Shown: one piece after another, positions 59,830-64,000 of the stretch | Layout of the letters: the number at the start of each line of letters is the position of its first letter | Numbering within the stretch: the first letter of the stretch is position 1 | Source: Rhizophagus irregularis | Taxonomy: Eukaryota; Glomeromycota; Glomeromycetes; Glomerales; Glomeraceae | DNA length: 64,000 nucleotides | Direction of reading: 5' to 3' | NCBI RefSeq assembly: GCF_026210795.1 | Contig: NC_089445.1 | Span: forward strand, 1,860,001 to 1,924,000 | Program-made: the position numbers and the translations under genes | Notes under the pieces: model-generated | What the model saw: the letters and a program-made list of their open reading frames with translations, nothing else | Database searches by the model: none | Told to the model about the DNA's origin: nothing

Positions 59830-60144
59830 TCGAATTTCAGAACAAATGCAATTGGAAATATACTATCAAAAAACTTGATCTCCAGATAAATGAAGAGAAA
59901 ACAATAACTTAGAAATACAAGGAATAAAATAGTTCAGAGTAACATTTATCTATACTGGCATTCCATTGCCATTCTCACTTGATTTAATTAGACAACGTGA
60001 ATTTACAGAAAAGATGGTTAGCAATAAATGGATTAAATGTATGAAGGTTCAATCTAATACCATCATCGCTAATGAAAGAATCAAAAATGCTTTACTTATT
60101 CCAACCTTTGATATCAACCTGGCTTGGTATAGGTATAATTGGTG
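59830..60144 (+). pseudogene. Fragment resembling a DUF1399 / glycine-rich-domain protein
   Basis: The frame from about 59956 reads GIPLPFSLDLIRQREFTEKM, then VSNKWIKCMKVQSNTIIANE, then LLIPTFDINLAWYRYNW and a stop. The block (L/V)(I/V)PT(L/F)DI(D/N)L(A/I)W is typical of DUF1399 proteins, where it is usually followed by HTHQL; here it ends instead in YRYNW-stop. Upstream, MLRISEQMQLEIYYQKT is interrupted by stops. It is a truncated, dead copy, or a different family that I mis-assign. Confidence 0.4.
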
Positions 60145-60794
60145 AGATTGTATGGAAATGTTTATTCTTTCGTTTTGTTTTTTTTTATTAATCATAATTT
60201 TTTTTCTCTCTTAAAAATGCCAGGCATTTCGATAAGTTTTATGTGATGTTTTATTAACTGAGTTAGTTTCTTTCATTTTTTTTTATTAACTAACGATATA
60301 TTGAAATTTAAGTAAGGTGTGTAGTTTTTTAATAATTTTATTCACAATATAATAATATATGTATACGTAAATGCTACTACTTATACTTTGAAGAGTGAAG
60401 TAGATGAGAAGCTAGTCACTCCAGCAGGGTAACTTAGGAACAAAAGGATGCTCTATTATAATATGTTAGGGATCACACTATATATAGTAAATCTGTTAAA
60501 ATTTAATGAAATTTTAAATAGTGACGTTGGATCTTTGGTTACACCAAAACATTCTGATAGTTCATTATATAACGACCGCGTTAATTAATGAAATTGTGTT
60601 TGTTTATTTTACATTTTCTCTCTGTGAAATAACTTATTTAATTTATCACTGCGGTATAGTTGATTAAATTTATTTTTCATGATACCATTGACATATTTTC
60701 AATTGTAATACAATTGTAAACAACTCATTAAAAAAGTAAAATAATCTAATAGAAAAATAACCGGAAAAAAAAATCATAAATCTAATATATATGT
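60145..60794. other. 3' intergenic, no gene seen
   Basis: AT-rich sequence between the pseudogene fragment and the end of the membrane-protein gene. No signals recognised. Confidence 0.4.
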
Positions 60795-62289
60795 TTAAAA
60801 GAATCTCCATAATGAATCAGGTTCTTTCCTACTTTTAAATTTAGCATATTTAATACACATTGGCCATAACAATGCTAATCCAAAAATCCACATAGACCAA
60901 AATTGCCAAGAATCAATACTGTATGGAGGTTCTTGATTAGATCCAAATAAAAATGTCAAAATCAGACCCATAATTAAATACAAATGGAAATGCACCATAT
61001 AAAAAAATAAAGCACTTTGTCCAAAAGCCAATAATGGACCACTAAATAAAAAATCTATAAAATAATTTAAAATAGAATAAGGAGTTGATGAAGGAATCGA
61101 ATAAAAAAAAGCTAAAATCAAATGATTTAAACCCATATATAGTGTGATGAATGATAAATCTGGTGGATATTTTATTGCATTAACAAATTGTAATATCGAT
61201 GTTAAATAAGGATTATTGAATAAAGTTCCCGGTGGTGGTGATGGAAGAAGTTCTGGATTTATGTTTCCGAATTTTCCAGGAATTCTTATTGCTAAAAAGA
61301 GCGTTAGTAGAAAAATCCCAATTTTCTAAGAATGACAAAAAAAAATTTATTATTATGTATTTTATTTACGACGCGATTTAGGGCAGTGCGTAATATTGCC
61401 CTTAGGGAAAGACACTACATTTTTTTGACCTTACCAAATTGAGATTTCTGTTATAACGTTTATTATGTGCTTGTTTTAAAGTGATATATCCATAAAGAAT
61501 TCCGAAAATTGTAAAAGATAACCAATTTAAAGGTGGATACATAGAAAAAAGCCATTTATATTCTCCTAAAAAAAAAATGAAATATTTGTTAATAAAAAGA
61601 TTATTTCCCCATTTGCTGCACTAAAAAAAAAAATTACCTGGTAATAACCAAATAAATCTCCACAAACCAAAATCAACTGTTTCATATTCTATTGATTTTG
61701 GAGTCTGTGAAACATTACCAATCGCTAATAAAATAGTTATTAATAAAAGAATAACATTTCTCATATATTTTGCTTTTTTCTCCACATTTTCATAATCGAC
61801 TGTATAATTTGAGTTGAAATTTTGTTGAAATCTCACAAGATATGGAAATGATTTTATTCCTGCTAAAAATACTAATCCTCCGATTATAAAATTTATTCCT
61901 AACGCAAATAATACAGTTGTAGGAAAAATTATATCTGTAAACAAATAAATGTTTTATTAGGATTAGAAAAAAAAGTGATATGATATGACAAAAATAAAAG
62001 ATAGAAACTTACAATCAATAACATAAATAATACCAAAAATCATAAAATAAGCATTTAATATTAATAAAGTTAAACCTCTAATAATATAATGCTTTAGTAA
62101 TTTATTTATTTCCCATCCAATTCTTAAACGTGATTCTGAAAACAAAATTATTCCAAATCCCATCATAAAAGCAAATCCAGGTGCTGCTAAATGAGTTACC
62201 AATCTTGATATTGATGGAACCAAATCTTTATACACGGGTTGAGAATACCATGTTTCGTGTTCTAATAAAGTGGCACAGTATGAATTAAC
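60795..62289 (-). CDS. DUF1624-type multi-pass membrane protein (5' end unresolved)
   Basis: Related to the heparan-alpha-glucosaminide N-acetyltransferase / DUF1624 family of membrane acyltransferases; the substrate here is unknown. Exons 62289-62013, 61934-61638, 61565-61435 and 61325-60795 join in frame to 411 residues. Family marks are ETWYSQPVYKDLVPSISRLV, THLAAPGFAFMMGFGIILFS, the long membrane runs in exon 2, KYPPDLSFITLYMGLNHL and GQSALFFYMVHFHLYLIMGL. About nine or ten hydrophobic segments are present. The first exon(s), which should hold the RG...DH part, are missing: the nearest upstream piece (ARSFLTALT, about 62370-62344) does not join in phase. So the 5' end is unassigned or the gene is broken. 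Confidence 0.75.
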
Positions 62290-64000
62290 CTAAAAAAATA
62301 AACATACTGTATGTATTATAAAAATAACTTATTTTACCTGTTAGGGCTGTTAAAAAAGATCTTGCATCTATAAGAGAAAAATCAGATTACATACATAACT
62401 ATAACTGGTAAGAATATATGATACGTGTTATTTAATTTATATACATACGATCCAAAGATTGTAAAACCATTAAAAGTCCACGAAACACGTCCAAAACTAC
62501 AACACGGCGTGGTTTGGTATTGTCACCCGTATAAGAGGTTGCCTTTAATTAACATAAATATGTCAATAATTTCTCATATAAAAGATGGTTTATTATACAC
62601 ATACATTTCGTTGAATCAAAATCGTTCTTTCGTTCGGCTGAACCATTCTCTTTATGTACAGTACATATAAAAGAGATATGGTATACTTATATAAATATTT
62701 AACAGCTATTGAAACATAGTACCAATTACTAATTAATTATTCCAGAAATATCTAAATAATTAGTTTTGCCGATATATTAATAATCATGTACTTGAACAAT
62801 TGCATGTCCTATAAAAAAAGTCATCTTTTTTCCGTAAAAGGCTGGAATTAATCACAGAAATAGCGGGCCGAGAATAAAACACCTTGCGTCGGACCGGAAC
62901 ACAGGAACATATAAAACCCGGGTCCGGTGCAAAAAACATCTAAAGTATTGCATATATATGAACACAAACTCGCGCAATAGAGGGGGGGGAGCCGCAATAC
63001 GGACAAAATTCAACCCGGACCCGTCACTAAATTAACCGCTTATCTTAATACTTAATTCGAAAATTACTAATACATTTCGGGGAATCATTTTTGCAAATTA
63101 ATGCTCAGAAATTTAGTGTTCAGAGTATAAATTTGCGTCATCATATATTAGTTTCACAAGTTTGATCAACTTATACTTACCATTTAAGGTTACGATGTTA
63201 TACAATTTAGTGATATTGCCTAGTATGAAAAATAGTGTAACCAAATGCTTGAAACTATTGTATGATTAGTTAAAAAATTTTTTCTTTAGCGACGTTGGAC
63301 TCCAGCCTTTAAAAACGCTATATTATACAATTACAAGAATTATAACGATCACAAAGTTAATATTTTTTATTAAAATATTATTTATATACTGGTAAATAAT
63401 TTGTTTTAAAAGGTATAAACAAAAAAAAATAAAAAAAATATTAAAATTATTCATTTCTATCAATCACAGGTGTCTAGCTTATTGTGCTTATACTGAGTGG
63501 TATATATGGTGGATACTTTTGGAATGTCAGTTTCTTCTAAACTACCTTTCTCTACCAAAAATAATTCCCCGAAAAATATTAGTAGAATTCACTATAAATC
63601 TTTATTTGTATTTATTATTGTTGTTCTTTTAATAGTGTAATAAAAATAGTAGTTATTTTGTAAAATAGTAAAAAAATATTTGTTCACCATTTCAAATTTA
63701 AATATTTTAAAATGTGAGGAAAAAAACAAACCCGTATAACCGATGGCTAACTAATATATCATTGGAGTATGTATAGTTCTCAAAAAAGTAATTAGAAAAG
63801 ACATTGAGACGTACTGATAAATAAAAATTTAAACTTTAATTTATAGTATAATATGTTAATTAACTGTCAAACTTAACATGTTGACAATTATAAATTATTG
63901 TAACTAATTTGTTTTACAGTACTTGGGACTTTATTTAAAAATAAAATATGAATTCAGGAAATTGGAAATCACATATAATATATAAAAATTCAATTATTTA
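62290..64000. other. Flank without a supported gene
   Basis: 62344-62370 may be an upstream exon of the membrane-protein gene. At 62870-63030 there is an unusual GC-richer patch with ACCCGGGTCCGG and AACCCGGACCCG and a run of nine G. An 81-residue plus frame (62425) lacks coding character. The last kilobase is AT-rich with nothing recognised. Confidence 0.4.

Noticed and set aside
62425-62670. 81-residue plus frame
   Set aside because: No recognisable features; it lies upstream of and antisense to the 5' region of the membrane-protein gene.
1-64000. Viral or plasmid origin of the window
   Set aside because: Spliced nuclear genes such as INTS2 and the F-box gene, together with class I and II transposons, indicate a nuclear chromosome.

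Overview
The window is a piece of a very AT-rich eukaryotic nuclear genome. Genes are split by many short introns (about 40-260 bp, GT...AG). The protein families point to an early-diverging fungus, most likely an arbuscular mycorrhizal species of the Rhizophagus type: F-box and BTB/POZ family members, an Integrator subunit, and a dense load of DNA transposons and miniature elements. The species is inferred from composition and gene content, not proven.

Real genes lie in four islands. Island 1 (14.4-19.8 kb) has a six-exon SET-domain lysine methyltransferase (minus), a small two-exon gene of unknown function (plus), and a seven-exon gene (plus) for a 103-residue cysteine-rich protein that looks like a four-helix-bundle copper-storage protein (Csp/DUF326). 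Island 2 (21.6-29.1 kb) has a 25-exon Integrator subunit 2 (INTS2) gene (minus) head-to-head with a nine-exon TMEM135-like gene (plus). Island 3 (42.0-43.2 kb) is a two-exon F-box gene (minus). Island 4 (58.3-62.3 kb) has a small secreted protein (plus), a decayed DUF1399-like fragment, and a DUF1624-type multi-pass membrane protein (minus).

The rest is mostly mobile DNA. Many insertions can be delimited to the base from terminal inverted repeats (TIRs) and target-site duplications (TSDs). There are hAT-type elements with 8-bp TSDs (3584-3765, 4905-5147, 5583-6147, 7222-7372, 34931-36126, 37643-39212, 50427-51066 and a transposase-bearing 51317-55446). There are Tc1/mariner-type elements with TA duplications (1804-1976, 3790-4898, 6502-7823, 9876-10824, 12779-13328, 47411-48370). 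There is one element with a 9-bp duplication (33273-33704) and a 5'-truncated LINE (40012-40734). Several are nested, so their order of insertion can be read.

The most notable points: (i) five hAT-type families share a terminal plan but each carries its own reiterated subterminal motif, which looks like a set of diverged transposase-binding codes; (ii) a ~45-bp module is shared between a TA-type and an 8-bp-TSD-type element; (iii) a ~180-bp tandem repeat occurs both free and inside a transposon; (iv) a bacterial-style copper-storage protein sits in an intron-rich fungal gene; (v) a fungal INTS2 is well preserved apart from one apparent frameshift. No CRISPR array, virus or toxin gene was seen.
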